From Desulfobacterales bacterium GWB2_56_26 (GTDB lineage Bacteria; Desulfobacterota; Desulfobulbia; Desulfobulbales; Desulfocapsaceae), in contig MGTI01000157.1 in NCBI GenBank assembly GCA_001799365.1, positions 1 to 46,598 of the forward strand: a stretch of 46,598 nt of DNA. Reading direction: 5' to 3'. A program made the translations under genes and the position numbers. Within the stretch, counting starts at the first letter, position 1; every line of letters starts with the position of its first letter. This document shows, piece after piece, positions 22,608 through 31,876 of this stretch. The notes below the pieces were generated by a model, which saw only the letters and a list, made by a program, of their open reading frames with translations, made no database searches and had not been told where the DNA came from.

Positions 22608-23531
22608 CTACCTGTCCTGCATCCTCCGGTTGAATTCTTCGGGGGTGAAGGAATAGACCTGGGTGCCGTTGCACTCAACCGCAAAAGAGGCGCAGACGCT
22701 GCCCCGGAGGGCGGAAGCCTCGAAATCTTCGCCTTGCACCAGCCCGCTCAGCAATCCTCCCCGGTAGGCATCGCCTGCCCCGGTGGGATCGACAACTCTG
22801 CTTGCCTTGAACGACGGAATGGTGAGCGGCCGACCCTGGTGGTAGATCTTTGAACCTGCTTCGCCGAGGGTAACGATAGTCGTCTTAGCCATCTCAAAAA
22901 GCTGGCCGTTGGCCAGGCCGGTTTTGTCCTGAATCAGGTTGAACTCGTAGTCGTTGACGATGAGCAGGGTGCAGCCGGTGATGACTTCCACCAGATCGCG
23001 CGGCTGGAGCATAGGCAGGGCCTGGCCCGGATCGAATACATAATCGATACCGGACTTCTTGCAGCGGCGGGGATAATTTATCATATCATCGAGATTGCCG
23101 GGCGAGACGAGAAGCAAGGTTTTCTCCGGGTCGAGCGATTCGATATCGAGATCCGAGGAATACTTCATCGCCCCCGGATTGAAGCCGGTGATCTGATTGT
23201 TTGCCATATCGGTGGTAATATAGGCGCCGGCCGTCAATTCTTCGGCAATGACCTTGATACCGTTCCTCGCGATGCCGTTTTTGTCGAGCCATTCGAAATA
23301 TTTATGGTGGTCGCTGCCGATGGTTGCCGAGATGAACGGGCTCTCGCCCATGAGCTTCAGGGCGTAGCCGATATTGCCGGCGGTGCCGCCATAATTTTCC
23401 GTTACGCCGTTGACCTGGAAGCAGACATTGAGGCTATGAATCTTGTCCGGCAGGATATGGTCCGAAAATTTGTCGGAAAAATTCATGATACGGTCATAGG
23501 CGAGGGAGCCGGAAACGATGATATCTTTCAT
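22608..23531 (-). CDS. PfkB-family sugar/nucleoside kinase, possibly adenosine kinase
   Basis: A 307-residue ribokinase-fold kinase. N-terminal signature IIVSGSLAYDRIMNFSDKF, GGTAGNIGYALKLMGESPFI (substrate lid and binding glycines), and the C-terminal PfkB signature VVDPTGAGDAYRGGLLSGL with the catalytic Asp in GAGD. ATP-site residues are in TTIVTLGEAGSKIYHQGRPL. The substrate is not fixed by sequence; the size, the ILPDKIHSLNVCFQVN segment and the frequent annotation of such proteins in anaerobes as adenosine kinase make purine nucleosides plausible, and a BMP-type nucleoside ABC operon with gpt lies 3 kb away. I use ATG 23529-23531 because the protein starts cleanly there; a 39-residue longer reading is unsupported. 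Confidence 0.82.
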   Translation of the reverse strand: MKDIIVSGSLAYDRIMNFSDKFSDHILPDKIHSLNVCFQVNGVTENYGGTAGNIGYALKLMGESPFISATIGSDHHKYFEWLDKNGIARNGIKVIAEELTAGAYITTDMANNQITGFNPGAMKYSSDLDIESLDPEKTLLLVSPGNLDDMINYPRRCKKSGIDYVFDPGQALPMLQPRDLVEVITGCTLLIVNDYEFNLIQDKTGLANGQLFEMAKTTIVTLGEAGSKIYHQGRPLTIPSFKASRVVDPTGAGDAYRGGLLSGLVQGEDFEASALRGSVCASFAVECNGTQVYSFTPEEFNRRMQDR

Positions 23532-24112
23532 TGCGTAAGCCTTGGTTGAGTAAGAGTTTTTGAGGGAATATTCACTCCTCTCCCCCTGAAGAGGGAACGG
23601 GGTAAAGAGTTCCTGATCGGGGCCGGAGTGTGGCACAGTTTCTATCACTCACCGGATAATTTCAACAATTAGTTTACAGGAAATGGAAAAGATCTGAGCT
23701 GAAGGTTCAGCTGACGGCGAAACATCAGTTGCAGGGAGAAGAGTCGGGTGCACCTTCATTGCTTAATGTTTTTTGCTATGGTAAAAAAGAATTTCGTTTG
23801 AAGAAACGAGGACCGGGCAACTGCCAGGCATAAACCCTGCGGATCGAAGATTGATCCGTACGATTCTCCTTGAGTTTTCAGGAGGAGTTTGTTACGCAAA
23901 GGAGGGACTGCCGCAAGAGGTTGCTTATGGCCTGAAATAGCAGATAAAACATCATGTTTTTGTAGAGTCGCCTGTTGCCGGGGAATTCCATGGCGGATAT
24001 TCCATTTCGCCTGCTGGCCGGTCCGATTGTCCGTGAGAAGAAGAGTTTTGGGGGTACGGTCCAAAGTTTCGGGGGACTGAATCGAAAAATACTATTTAAC
24101 AAGGAGATGAGG
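23532..24112. other. Non-coding gap upstream of the amino-acid ABC operon
   Basis: About 580 bases between divergent genes with no supportable coding region. At 23840-23858 a 6-bp hairpin CGGATC-GAAGATT-GATCCG is embedded in a GC-rich patch (23805-23860) that could be structured RNA in the ABC operon leader, but it fits no riboswitch class I know. AAGGAG at the end serves the binding-protein gene. The rest shows no clear signal. Confidence 0.45.
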
Positions 24113-24916
24113 ATGAAAAAACTGTCGTTGTTATTTGTCGTTGCACTCGCTGTGTTGACCTTTACCGCCGGCGCCGCGTTTTCTGCGGATACCCTCGCCG
24201 AGATCCAGAAGCGCGGGAAACTGAGGGTCGGCATGGAGCCTGGCTATATGCCCTTCGAGCTGACCAACCAGAAAGGGGAGATAATCGGCTTCGACGTGGA
24301 TGTGGCCAAGAGAATGGCCGCGGCGATGAAAGTGGAGCTGGAACTCGTTTCCACCGCCTGGGATGGCATTATCCCCGCCCTGCTCACCGATAAGTTCGAT
24401 GTTATCATGTCGGGCATGACCCTGACCCAGGAAAGGAATCTGAGCGTCAACTTCGCCCAGCCCTACATCCTCATCGGCCAGTCCGTCCTGCTCAAGAAAG
24501 ATCTCGCCGGTGCCGTCAAATCCTACGCTGACTTGAACAATGCGAAGTACACCGTAGCCTCCAAACTGGGCACCACCGGCGAGCAGGCGACCAAAAGGAT
24601 GATCCCCAACGCCAAGTACATCTCCTATGAAACCGAGCAGGAAGGCGTCATGGAACTGGTGAATGGCAAGATCGATGCCTTCATCTACGACCTCCCCTTC
24701 AATGCCATCGCCGTCAATCAGAAAGGCCAGGGGAAAATCGTCCATCTGAGCGAACCCTTCACCAAGGAGCCACTGGCCTGGGCGATCCGCAAGGGCGACC
24801 CTGATTTCCTCAACTGGCTCGACAATTTCATGGCCCAGCTCAAATATGACGGGGAATACGACAAGATCTACAAGAAATGGTTCCAGGACGATGCCTGGTT
24901 GAAAGAAATTCAGTAA
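24113..24916 (+). CDS. Amino-acid ABC transporter, periplasmic binding protein
   Basis: A 267-residue polar amino-acid binding protein (SBP_bac_3, cluster F). Signal peptide residues 1-24 (cut after FSA). Mature protein opens with LAEIQKRGKLRVGMEPGYMP, then KGEIIGFDVDVAKRMAAAM, ELVSTAWDGIIPALLTDKFD and the family hallmark DVIMSGMTLTQERNLSVNFA; lobe two has VASKLGTTGEQATKRMIP and IDAFIYDLPFNAIAVNQ. Arg in TQERN is the usual carboxylate ligand. Specificity may be for arginine, glutamine, glutamate or others. I choose ATG 24113, six bases after AAGGAG; ATG 24107 is too close to it. It is followed by a permease and ATPase in the same operon. Confidence 0.92.
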   Translation: MKKLSLLFVVALAVLTFTAGAAFSADTLAEIQKRGKLRVGMEPGYMPFELTNQKGEIIGFDVDVAKRMAAAMKVELELVSTAWDGIIPALLTDKFDVIMSGMTLTQERNLSVNFAQPYILIGQSVLLKKDLAGAVKSYADLNNAKYTVASKLGTTGEQATKRMIPNAKYISYETEQEGVMELVNGKIDAFIYDLPFNAIAVNQKGQGKIVHLSEPFTKEPLAWAIRKGDPDFLNWLDNFMAQLKYDGEYDKIYKKWFQDDAWLKEIQ

Positions 24917-24933
24917 CAGGGAAGGTAGCTATT

Positions 24934-25890
24934 TTGAAAGCCACACATAATACGTGGCCCTGGAAGCTCTTGCTGGCGGTTATCCTGATCGGGGGGGCCG
25001 CCGGCACCTGGGGTGCGGTAGCGAAGATCGATTACCAATGGCGCTGGAACAGGGTGCCGCAATACTTTGTCTACGTCGCGGAAGAAGCCCAGAAGACTCC
25101 CTTCAATGGCAAAGTTTCTTCCATTGTCAAAAAAAATGGTGATGCGGTGGTCACGGTGGCTTCAGGCTCGCAGAGGGTCGAGCTGACTGTCACCGCAGAC
25201 AGTCTCAAGGTTACCGAAAACGAGGATATCTTTTCCGGCGATACCGTAGGTTTCGCCAAAGGCTGGCACCTTGGCCCGCTGATGTACGGCTTGTGGACCA
25301 CCCTCTGGATCTCCGCCGTCTCCAGTGTCTTCGGGCTCATTTTTGGCCTCGTCGCAGGTCTTGCCAGAGTCTCTAAGAATTACACGATTCGGGGGCTGGC
25401 GATCACCTATGTTGAATTCATTCGCGGGACGCCGCTGCTCGTCCAGATTTTTATCGCCTACTTTCTCCTCGGCACCGTCTTCAATCTCAGCCGCAATGTC
25501 TGCGGCGTGGGTGCGCTCTCGCTCTTTGTCGGTGCCTATGTGGCCGAAATCGTCCGGGCCGGGATCCAGTCGATCTCGAAAGGACAGACGGAGGCTGCCC
25601 GGTCGCTGGGAATGACCAAGTTTCAGACGATGTGGGATGTCATCCTGCCGCAGGCGTTCAAGCGCATCCTGCCGCCGCTGGCCGGCACGTTTATCAGCCT
25701 GATCAAAGACTCGTCGCTGGTCTCCGTCATCGCCATCACCGATCTCACTAAATCGGGCAGGGAAATCATTACCTCCACCTTCGCCACCTTCGAGGTGTGG
25801 ATTCTGGTCGCGGTGATGTACCTCCTGGTGACTTCGCTCTTGTCGCAACTTGTTTTCTACATGGAACGGAGGCTTGCCGTCAGTGATTAA
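24934..25890 (+). CDS. Amino-acid ABC transporter permease with a periplasmic insert (TTG start)
   Basis: A 318-residue inner-membrane permease of the HisM/GlnP type. After TM1 (about 9-30) an unusual extracytoplasmic segment of about 65 residues (45-110) with alternating short strands ([34 protein letters not shown]) comes before the TM domain (about 115-310). The EAA loop [20 protein letters not shown] is intact, as are the [15 protein letters not shown]-like first helix and [16 protein letters not shown]. No ATG or GTG is available after the binding protein gene; TTG 24934 with GGAAGG before it is the best start. The stop overlaps the ATPase start. The insert may dock the binding protein or add a fold of its own; this is inference. 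Confidence 0.87.
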   Translation: MKATHNTWPWKLLLAVILIGGAAGTWGAVAKIDYQWRWNRVPQYFVYVAEEAQKTPFNGKVSSIVKKNGDAVVTVASGSQRVELTVTADSLKVTENEDIFSGDTVGFAKGWHLGPLMYGLWTTLWISAVSSVFGLIFGLVAGLARVSKNYTIRGLAITYVEFIRGTPLLVQIFIAYFLLGTVFNLSRNVCGVGALSLFVGAYVAEIVRAGIQSISKGQTEAARSLGMTKFQTMWDVILPQAFKRILPPLAGTFISLIKDSSLVSVIAITDLTKSGREIITSTFATFEVWILVAVMYLLVTSLLSQLVFYMERRLAVSD

Positions 25891-26617
25891 AGCGCAAAAT
25901 GTGGTAAAGATCTTCCCGGTCAAATCAGGCGTGGTCCGGGCCGTGGATGGGGTGTCGGTTGATGTGGCGCGGGGCGAGGTCGTGGTCATCATCGGCCCGT
26001 CCGGGTCGGGGAAATCCACTTTCCTCCGCTGCATCAACGGCCTTGAAGACTTCTCCGAGGGACATATCATCATCGACGGAGTTGATCTGGCCGACCGGAA
26101 GACCAACATTAACAAGGTACGGGCCGAGGTCGGCATGGTCTTCCAGCAGTTCAACCTCTTTCCCCATAAGACGGTCCTGGAGAATCTAACCTTGGCCCAA
26201 TGCCGGGTGCGCAGGCGCGGGAAAAAGGAAGCCGAGGAAAGAGCCCATATGCTGCTGCGCAAGGTAGGGATCCAGGAAAAGGCCCATGAATATCCTTCCC
26301 GTCTATCGGGGGGACAGCAACAGCGGGTGGCGATTGCCAGGGCTCTGGCCATGGACCCGAAGATCATGCTGTTCGACGAACCTACCTCGGCCCTCGATCC
26401 GGAAATGGTCGGCGAGGTGCTCGATGTCATGAAGCAGCTGGCCAGGGAGGGCATGACCATGATGGTGGTCACCCATGAAATGGGCTTTGCCCGCGAGGTG
26501 GCAGATCGGGTTATCTTCATGGATGAGGGAAAGGTAGTGGAAGTGGGGACACCCGAACACTTCTTCACCAATCCTCAGGAAGAGCGGGCTAAGCTGTTCC
26601 TGAAACAGGTCCTGTAA
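25883..26617 (+). CDS. Amino-acid ABC transporter ATP-binding protein (GTG start)
   Basis: A 244-residue ATPase of the GlnQ/HisP group. Walker [11 protein letters not shown]-loop [18 protein letters not shown], signature [20 protein letters not shown], Walker [16 protein letters not shown]-loop VVTHEMGF are all in place. The GTG at 25883 overlaps the permease stop (25888-25890) and has GGAGG about ten bases upstream, which favours it over earlier starts. It completes an operon of one binding protein, one permease and one ATPase; a single permease working as a homodimer is normal for this class. Confidence 0.93.
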   Translation: MIKAQNVVKIFPVKSGVVRAVDGVSVDVARGEVVVIIGPSGSGKSTFLRCINGLEDFSEGHIIIDGVDLADRKTNINKVRAEVGMVFQQFNLFPHKTVLENLTLAQCRVRRRGKKEAEERAHMLLRKVGIQEKAHEYPSRLSGGQQQRVAIARALAMDPKIMLFDEPTSALDPEMVGEVLDVMKQLAREGMTMMVVTHEMGFAREVADRVIFMDEGKVVEVGTPEHFFTNPQEERAKLFLKQVL

Positions 26618-26696
26618 CCTGCGACCAATCGATGGCAGTTTTTTTCACAGCGAAACAAATCAAGTTTTGAATACTGATAGATAAGGAGGAGTCGGG

Positions 26697-27758
26697 ATGC
26701 GAGTATGGAAGGCTTTACTGGCCGTACTGCTGATTGGTGCAGTGAATACCGCTTACGGTGCGGACAAAGAAATGAAAGTAGGTTTTGTATATGTGTCTCC
26801 CATCGGCGATGCGGGGTATTCCTACTCCCACGACAAGGGGCGGCAAGCTATCGAGGCCCTGCCCGGGGTGACCACCTCCTATGTCGAGGCGGTCCCCGAA
26901 GGTCCGGATTCGGAGCGGGTTATGCAGAATATGGCGAGAAAGGAATTCGACATCATCTTTGCCACAAGTTTCGGCTATATGGACCCAATGCTGAAGGTTG
27001 CCAAACAATTCCCCAAGACCGTTTTCATGCACTGTTCCGGCTTTAAGACGGCCGAGAATATGGGCAATTATTTCGGCAGGATGTACCAGGCCAGGTATCT
27101 TTCCGGGATGGTCGCCGGCGCCATGACCAAGGGCAATGTGCTTGGCTATGTCGCGGCATTTCCGATCCCGGAGGTTATCCGCGGCATCAACGCCTTTACC
27201 CTGGGCGTTAAGTCGGTAAATCCCAATGCCACGGTGCGGGTGGTCTGGACCAAAACCTGGTATGATCCGGCAACCGAGAAAGAAGCGGCCAAGTCGCTGC
27301 TCGATGTCGGCGCCGATGTCATCGCCCAGCACCAGGATTCCCCCGGACCTCAGGAAGCTGCCCAGGAAAAAGGCGTCTACTCGATCGGCTATAATTCCGA
27401 TATGGCGACCTTCGCACCGAAGGCTCATCTGACCGCCCCGGTCTGGAACTGGGCGCCCTATTACACCAAAGTGGTCGAAGATGTCCGCAAGGGCACCTGG
27501 AAATCGGAGGCCGCCTGGCCCGGAATGGCCGACGGCGTAGTCGATCTGGCTCCGTTCGGACCGATGGTTCCCAAGGATGTTCAGGACAAGGTAAATGCGG
27601 AAAAAGCTAAAATTGTTGCCGGAACCCAGAAAATTTTCGTTGGCCCGATCAAGGACCAGAACGGCGAAGTGAAGATCGCCGACGGCGTGGTCGCTACAGA
27701 CCCGGAACTGCTCGGCATGACTTGGTTTGTCGAAGGTGTTGTCGGTACGACGAAATAA
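26697..27758 (+). CDS. BMP-family ABC transporter binding protein (nucleobase/nucleoside type)
   Basis: A 353-residue periplasmic protein of the BMP (basic membrane protein/PnrA) family. Signal peptide residues 1-22 (cut after YGA), with no lipobox, unlike many Gram-positive BMP lipoproteins. Family landmarks: VGFVYVSPIGDAGYSYSHDK, EGPDSERVMQNMARKEFDI, IFATSFGYMDPMLKVAKQFP, NMGNYFGRMYQARYLSGMVA, VIAQHQDSPGPQEAAQEKGV. PnrA homologues bind purine nucleosides; this YFGR subgroup is seen beside purine genes too. GGAGGAG lies before the ATG. It heads an operon with two permeases, gpt and a double ATPase, which favours a purine substrate. Confidence 0.9.
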   Translation: MRVWKALLAVLLIGAVNTAYGADKEMKVGFVYVSPIGDAGYSYSHDKGRQAIEALPGVTTSYVEAVPEGPDSERVMQNMARKEFDIIFATSFGYMDPMLKVAKQFPKTVFMHCSGFKTAENMGNYFGRMYQARYLSGMVAGAMTKGNVLGYVAAFPIPEVIRGINAFTLGVKSVNPNATVRVVWTKTWYDPATEKEAAKSLLDVGADVIAQHQDSPGPQEAAQEKGVYSIGYNSDMATFAPKAHLTAPVWNWAPYYTKVVEDVRKGTWKSEAAWPGMADGVVDLAPFGPMVPKDVQDKVNAEKAKIVAGTQKIFVGPIKDQNGEVKIADGVVATDPELLGMTWFVEGVVGTTK

Positions 27759-27795
27759 TCTCCCCCACTTCTGCTGGCATGGGTAAAGTATCCTG

Positions 27796-28860
27796 ATGCT
27801 TCGGATGCGTATCACCAAGAGACAGGAGCCCCTAGGAATCGGCGGCTCCTGTTTTGTTTTATTGACGGCTTTGTCACTGTCCCTGCTGGTCAGTGCTGTG
27901 TTGCTGTATCTCGGCGGAACATCGCCCATCCGCGGAATATCCGTCCTATTCCAGGGTGCCTTCGGCTCCCGCTATGCCTTGGAGGACAGCATCCTCAAGG
28001 CCATTCCCATTTTTCTCTGCGCCCTGGGGGTGGCAGTTGCCTTTCGTCTGAAGATCTGGAATATCGGCGCCGAAGGACAATTTGCTCTGGGGGCAATCGG
28101 AGCCACCTGGATCGCCCTGTCGTTTCCCGCCTGGCCCAAGTTCATCCTGCTTCCCGCCATGATCGGCATGGCCATGGCGGCCGGCGGATTGTGGGGACTG
28201 ATTCCGGCCCTGCTCCGGCAAAAACTCCGCACCAATGAGATAATCGTCACCCTGATGATGAACTATATCGCCATTCTGTTTCTCGATTTTCTGGTGTACG
28301 GGGTGTGGAAGGACCCGACCAGTTTCGGCTTTCCCATGACTCCGGGTTTTTCGGAGCAGGCGATCGTCGGCAAGATCGGCGCCACGGCGGTGAACTGGGG
28401 ACTGGTCCATTGCCTCGTGCTCGGTACCTTGGTCTTCTTCTTTTTCCGGTTCACCCGGATAGGCTTTGAGATTAAAGCCAGCGGGGACAATGTCCGGGCC
28501 GCCCGCTATGCCGGCTTGCCTTATGACCGGCTGGTCATGCTCGTTATGGTGATGAGCGGGGCTCTTGCCGGCTGGGCCGGCTTTCTCGAGGCCTCGGCCA
28601 CGGTCAATCGTCTGCAGCCGTCGATCATGGTCGGCTACGGTTATACCGCCATCGTCGTTGCCTGGCTGGCGAGGCTGCACCCGTTGAGCATCGGCATCGC
28701 CGCCGTACTGCTGGCCGGCCTGCGGGTGGGAGTCGAGAGTCTGCAGCTCGATCTGCAGGTTCCCGCCGCTTTCGGCGGGATCATCGAGGGGCTGATTCTG
28801 CTTACCGTCCTTGCCGGCGGCCTGTTTACCCACTACCGCCTGGTGCCGAGGAAACACTGA
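27796..28860 (+). CDS. BMP-type ABC transporter permease 1
   Basis: A 354-residue inner-membrane permease of the BPD_transp_2 class (YufP/NupP-like), with eight to nine hydrophobic helices. Typical segments: the N-terminal LLTALSLSLLVSAVLLYLGG, LKAIPIFLCALGVAVAFRLK and IWNIGAEGQFALGAIGATWI (the conserved 'NIGAEGQ' of the class), LRTNEIIVTLMMNYIAILFL, and EASATVNRLQPSIMVGYGYT. The start is ATG 27796 or 27805; the ribosome site is weak. A terminator-like hairpin lies inside the first 20 codons (27822-27860), probably lowering expression relative to the binding protein. Confidence 0.87.
   Translation: MLRMRITKRQEPLGIGGSCFVLLTALSLSLLVSAVLLYLGGTSPIRGISVLFQGAFGSRYALEDSILKAIPIFLCALGVAVAFRLKIWNIGAEGQFALGAIGATWIALSFPAWPKFILLPAMIGMAMAAGGLWGLIPALLRQKLRTNEIIVTLMMNYIAILFLDFLVYGVWKDPTSFGFPMTPGFSEQAIVGKIGATAVNWGLVHCLVLGTLVFFFFRFTRIGFEIKASGDNVRAARYAGLPYDRLVMLVMVMSGALAGWAGFLEASATVNRLQPSIMVGYGYTAIVVAWLARLHPLSIGIAAVLLAGLRVGVESLQLDLQVPAAFGGIIEGLILLTVLAGGLFTHYRLVPRKH
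27822..27860 (+). terminator. Intrinsic-terminator-like hairpin inside the permease gene start
   Basis: ACAGGAGCC (27822-27830) pairs perfectly with GGCTCCTGT (27844-27852) around a 13-base loop, followed by TTTTGTTTT (the first T's shared with the stem end). It sits between the binding-protein stop (27758) and the body of the first permease, within its N-terminal codons. It has all parts of a Rho-independent terminator. Partial termination here would set binding protein above membrane parts. Confidence 0.6.
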
Positions 28861-28893
28861 CATGGAACGGAAGCTTTCAGGTGCGCGAATCCC

Positions 28894-29814
28894 ATGACTT
28901 TTGAAATCATCATTGCCCTGCTGGCGGCGACAGTCCAATCGGGAACTCCCATCCTGTATGCCACCTTGGGCGAGATCTTCACCGAAAAGTCGGGAGTGCT
29001 CAACCTGGGCGTGGAAGGAGCGATGATTATTGGGGCGCTCACCGCTTTTATCGTTGCCCGGTTCACCGGCAACCCAGTGCTCGGCTTTCTCGCGGCAGGC
29101 CTCGCCGGCTCCCTGGCTACGGCCATTCATGGGGTGGTATGTCTCGGGTTCCAGGGCAACCAGGTGGTATCGGGCCTGGCGCTCACCATTTTGGGCGTGG
29201 GGCTCGCCAATTATATCGGTACCGGTTATGTCGGCATGTCGGCTCCCGGTTTCCAGCCGCTCGCCATTCCGGGGCTGGCCGATATCCCTGTTATGGGACC
29301 GATTTTCTTCCAGCACGATCCGCTGGTTTATGTGAGTTATCTCATTGCACCCCTCTTGTGGCTGTTCTTTGCCCGGACTCGTTTCGGTCTCGGCCTGCGG
29401 GCCGCAGGGGAATATCCCGCCGCGGCCATCGCCGCCGGGCTGAACGTGGCGGCCTATCGGTGGCTGGGGATTATGGTCGGGGGCTTTTTCATGGGTTTGG
29501 GCGGGGCCTATCTGTCCCTGGCCTACACCCATCTGTGGACCACCAACCTGACGGCGGGCCGCGGGTGGATCGCCGTGGCGCTGGTCATTTTCGCCTTCTG
29601 GCGGCCGGGTCGGGCAGTTTTCGGGGCCTACCTGTTCGGCGGCATCATGGCCCTGCAGCTGCGGCTGCAGGCCTCTGGCACCCAGCTGCCCTCGTCGATA
29701 CTGCTCATGCTGCCTTATGTCCTGACCGTTCTGGTCCTGGTTTTGTCCTCATGGCGCAAGGGAACCAGTGAGCAACCGGGGGCGCTCGGCGTGAACATCG
29801 AACCCGTCGATTGA
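28894..29814 (+). CDS. BMP-type ABC transporter permease 2
   Basis: A 306-residue permease of the BPD_transp_2 class (YufQ/NupQ-like), partner of the preceding one. Seen: [40 protein letters not shown] (the conserved 'G--NLG-EGMM' segment), [40 protein letters not shown] and [20 protein letters not shown] then [13 protein letters not shown]. About eight hydrophobic helices. It begins 33 bases after permease 1 and is followed by gpt after 46 bases. Confidence 0.9.
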   Translation: MTFEIIIALLAATVQSGTPILYATLGEIFTEKSGVLNLGVEGAMIIGALTAFIVARFTGNPVLGFLAAGLAGSLATAIHGVVCLGFQGNQVVSGLALTILGVGLANYIGTGYVGMSAPGFQPLAIPGLADIPVMGPIFFQHDPLVYVSYLIAPLLWLFFARTRFGLGLRAAGEYPAAAIAAGLNVAAYRWLGIMVGGFFMGLGGAYLSLAYTHLWTTNLTAGRGWIAVALVIFAFWRPGRAVFGAYLFGGIMALQLRLQASGTQLPSSILLMLPYVLTVLVLVLSSWRKGTSEQPGALGVNIEPVD

Positions 29815-29860
29815 GAGGAAGCGGGATCTGACTATTAAATTTGAAAAGAGGGAAATCTTT

Positions 29861-30349
29861 ATGTCGGCACAATCAACCTATCGAAAAACCTATCCGATCT
29901 CTTGGGACCAGCTCCACCGCGACTCCAAGGCCCTGGCCTGGCGTCTGTTGAATATGGACTATTTCAAGGGGATCATCGCCATTACCCGCGGCGGTCTGGT
30001 GCCGGCGGCGATCATCGCCCGGGAATTGGACATCCATCTGGTCGACACCATCTGTATCTCCAGCTATGACTGGAAAGACAAGAAGGGAGATGCCGACATT
30101 CTGAAAAAATTCGACGGCAACGGCGAGGGCTGGCTGCTGGTCGACGATCTGGTCGATACCGGCCGAACAGCCAAGATAGTTCGGCAGATCGTACCCAAGG
30201 CCCACTTTGCCACCGTCTATGCCAAGCCGGCCGGCCGGCCGCAGGTCGACACCTATATCACCGAGGTGAGTCAGGACACCTGGATTCTTTTTCCTTGGGA
30301 CACCGAGTCGCAGTTCGTCGTGCCGCTGGCGGGGAAGGAGAGACCCTGA
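29861..30349 (+). CDS. gpt: Xanthine-guanine phosphoribosyltransferase
   Basis: A 162-residue purine salvage enzyme that converts guanine, xanthine and, less well, hypoxanthine to their monophosphates with PRPP. PRPP loop: [21 protein letters not shown]-terminal [13 protein letters not shown] and [21 protein letters not shown]-terminal base-binding [12 protein letters not shown]. Length and pattern match E. coli Gpt (152 residues) with a short tail. It lies between permease 2 and the ATPase of a BMP-type importer, with only 2 bases before the ATPase ATG, which suggests that imported purine base is trapped at once as nucleotide. GAGGG-rich sequence (AAAAGAGGG) precedes the ATG. Confidence 0.93.
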   Translation: MSAQSTYRKTYPISWDQLHRDSKALAWRLLNMDYFKGIIAITRGGLVPAAIIARELDIHLVDTICISSYDWKDKKGDADILKKFDGNGEGWLLVDDLVDTGRTAKIVRQIVPKAHFATVYAKPAGRPQVDTYITEVSQDTWILFPWDTESQFVVPLAGKERP

Positions 30350-30351
30350 AC

Positions 30352-31866
30352 ATGACGGCAAGTGGTCCGCTCATCCGGCTGGAGGGCATCTGCAAGTCCT
30401 TCGGCACGGTCCTGGCTAACCGGGATGTGTCGCTGACGATCGAATCCGGCAAGGTCCTCGCCCTCCTGGGCGAAAACGGTGCGGGGAAGTCGACGATCAT
30501 GTCGATTCTCGCGGGACAATTGCAACCGGATAGCGGCGCCATTTATCTGGACGGCCGGCAGGTTATCCTTTCCTCAACGGAAAAAGCGATCAAAGCCGGG
30601 ATCGGCATGGTCTATCAGCACTTCAAGCTGGTCAGCGCTATGACCGTAGCCGAAAACATTTTTCTCGGCCGGGGAGGGATCTGGCTGAACTGGTCGCGTA
30701 TGCATCGGGAAGTCGCCGCGCTTGCCGAACAGTACGGCATGAAGGTCAACCCTGCAGCCAAGATCGGTGACCTGTCGATGGGGGAACGACAACAGGTCGA
30801 GATCCTGAAACTCCTGCACCGAAGGAGTTCTATCCTCATCTTCGACGAGCCGACCGCCGTGCTCACTCCCCGCGAGGCCGACAACCTCTTCGACACCATG
30901 CGGCTTATGACCGCAAGCGGCAAGGGGATCGTCTTCATCAGCCACAAGCTCGAAGAAGTCATGGCGATTGCCGACACTGTCGCCATTCTGCGACGCGGCG
31001 AGATTGTCGATACCCTTGCCGCAGCCGACGTCCACTCCCCGGCCGAACTGGCCGAGCGGATGGTAGGGCGGGAAGTCCTTCTGCAGGTGGAGAGAATCCC
31101 GCAGGAACCGCGGCAGATCGTGCTCAAGGTTCACGAACTGCAGGATGCGGTGCTGTCGAATGTCAATCTGGAGCTTCGCCAGGGCGAGATCTTAGGCCTC
31201 GTCGGAGTGGCCGGCAACGGCCAGAAGCAGCTGGTGGAAACCATCTGCGGCCTGCGCCGCCCGGCCGAAAACACGATCCGGATCCTCGGCATGGAGTGGC
31301 GGAAATTCTTCCGCAAGGCGGACTGGGAAAGGACTCTGGCCTATGTACCGGAGGACAGGCAGGGCTTGGCGACCTGTCAGGGGCTGACCCTGCTCGACAA
31401 CTTCCTGCTGACCACCCGGGGCGGTTTTGTGCGCGGCCCATGGCTTATGCGCCACTTAGCCGAGGCGAAAGCACTCCACCTGATCGAGGAGTTCGATATC
31501 CGGCCGCCGGATCTTGCGGCTTTTGCCTGGCAGCTTTCCGGCGGCAACCTGCAAAAGATGGTGCTGGCCCGGGAATTTTACCGAAAACCGCGGCTGATCG
31601 TCGCCGAGCAGCCTACGCAGGGTCTCGATATCGCCGCAGCCGAGGATGTCTGGAATTTGCTCCTCAAAGCGAGGGAGGCGTCCGGCATTCTGCTTGTCAC
31701 CGGGGATCTCTCCGAGGCGCTGGCGCTCTCCGATCGCATCGGCGTGATGTATAATGGCAGAATTGTCGATCTGTTTGCTGTCGAGGATGAAGAAAAGGTG
31801 GCGCTCATTCCCCAAATGATGGCGGGGCTCTCGACTACGACCGATCGGCACCTCGCGACCTTCTAA
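30352..31866 (+). CDS. BMP-type ABC transporter ATP-binding protein, two ATPase domains
   Basis: A 504-residue double ATPase of the RbsA/NupO type. Domain 1 (about 5-240): Walker A LLGENGAGKST, signature LSMGERQQVEILKLL, Walker B ILIFDEPTAVL. Domain 2 (about 255-500): degenerate Walker A GVAGNGQKQLVE, without the Lys-Ser/Thr, signature LSGGNLQKMVLAREF, Walker B LIVAEQPTQGLDI. The loss of Walker A in the second site is normal for this subfamily, so one site is likely catalytic. ATG 30352 follows the gpt stop by 2 bases, with AAGGAG some 12 bases before. It ends the operon, 10 bases from the convergent PilZ gene. Confidence 0.92.
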   Translation: MTASGPLIRLEGICKSFGTVLANRDVSLTIESGKVLALLGENGAGKSTIMSILAGQLQPDSGAIYLDGRQVILSSTEKAIKAGIGMVYQHFKLVSAMTVAENIFLGRGGIWLNWSRMHREVAALAEQYGMKVNPAAKIGDLSMGERQQVEILKLLHRRSSILIFDEPTAVLTPREADNLFDTMRLMTASGKGIVFISHKLEEVMAIADTVAILRRGEIVDTLAAADVHSPAELAERMVGREVLLQVERIPQEPRQIVLKVHELQDAVLSNVNLELRQGEILGLVGVAGNGQKQLVETICGLRRPAENTIRILGMEWRKFFRKADWERTLAYVPEDRQGLATCQGLTLLDNFLLTTRGGFVRGPWLMRHLAEAKALHLIEEFDIRPPDLAAFAWQLSGGNLQKMVLAREFYRKPRLIVAEQPTQGLDIAAAEDVWNLLLKAREASGILLVTGDLSEALALSDRIGVMYNGRIVDLFAVEDEEKVALIPQMMAGLSTTTDRHLATF

Positions 31867-31876
31867 CGAAAGAACC

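Noticed and set aside
23632-23650. Sigma-54 promoter candidate starting TGGCAC
   Set aside because: The GC box expected 5 bases after TGGCAC is missing here (CTAT instead of TTGC). Similar TGGCAC hits near 1555 and 8138 also fail.
23805-23860. Possible riboswitch upstream of the amino-acid ABC operon
   Set aside because: I compared the visible stem CGGATC-GAAGATT-GATCCG and its surroundings with the glycine, lysine, guanidine and purine classes as remembered and found no defining core. Only a small hairpin can be stated.
27946-29532. A 528-codon open frame on the minus strand
   Set aside because: It runs antisense across two clear BMP-type permeases. Its predicted protein is Gly/Gln/His/Pro-rich without a domain pattern, as expected for the complement of GC-rich membrane protein genes.
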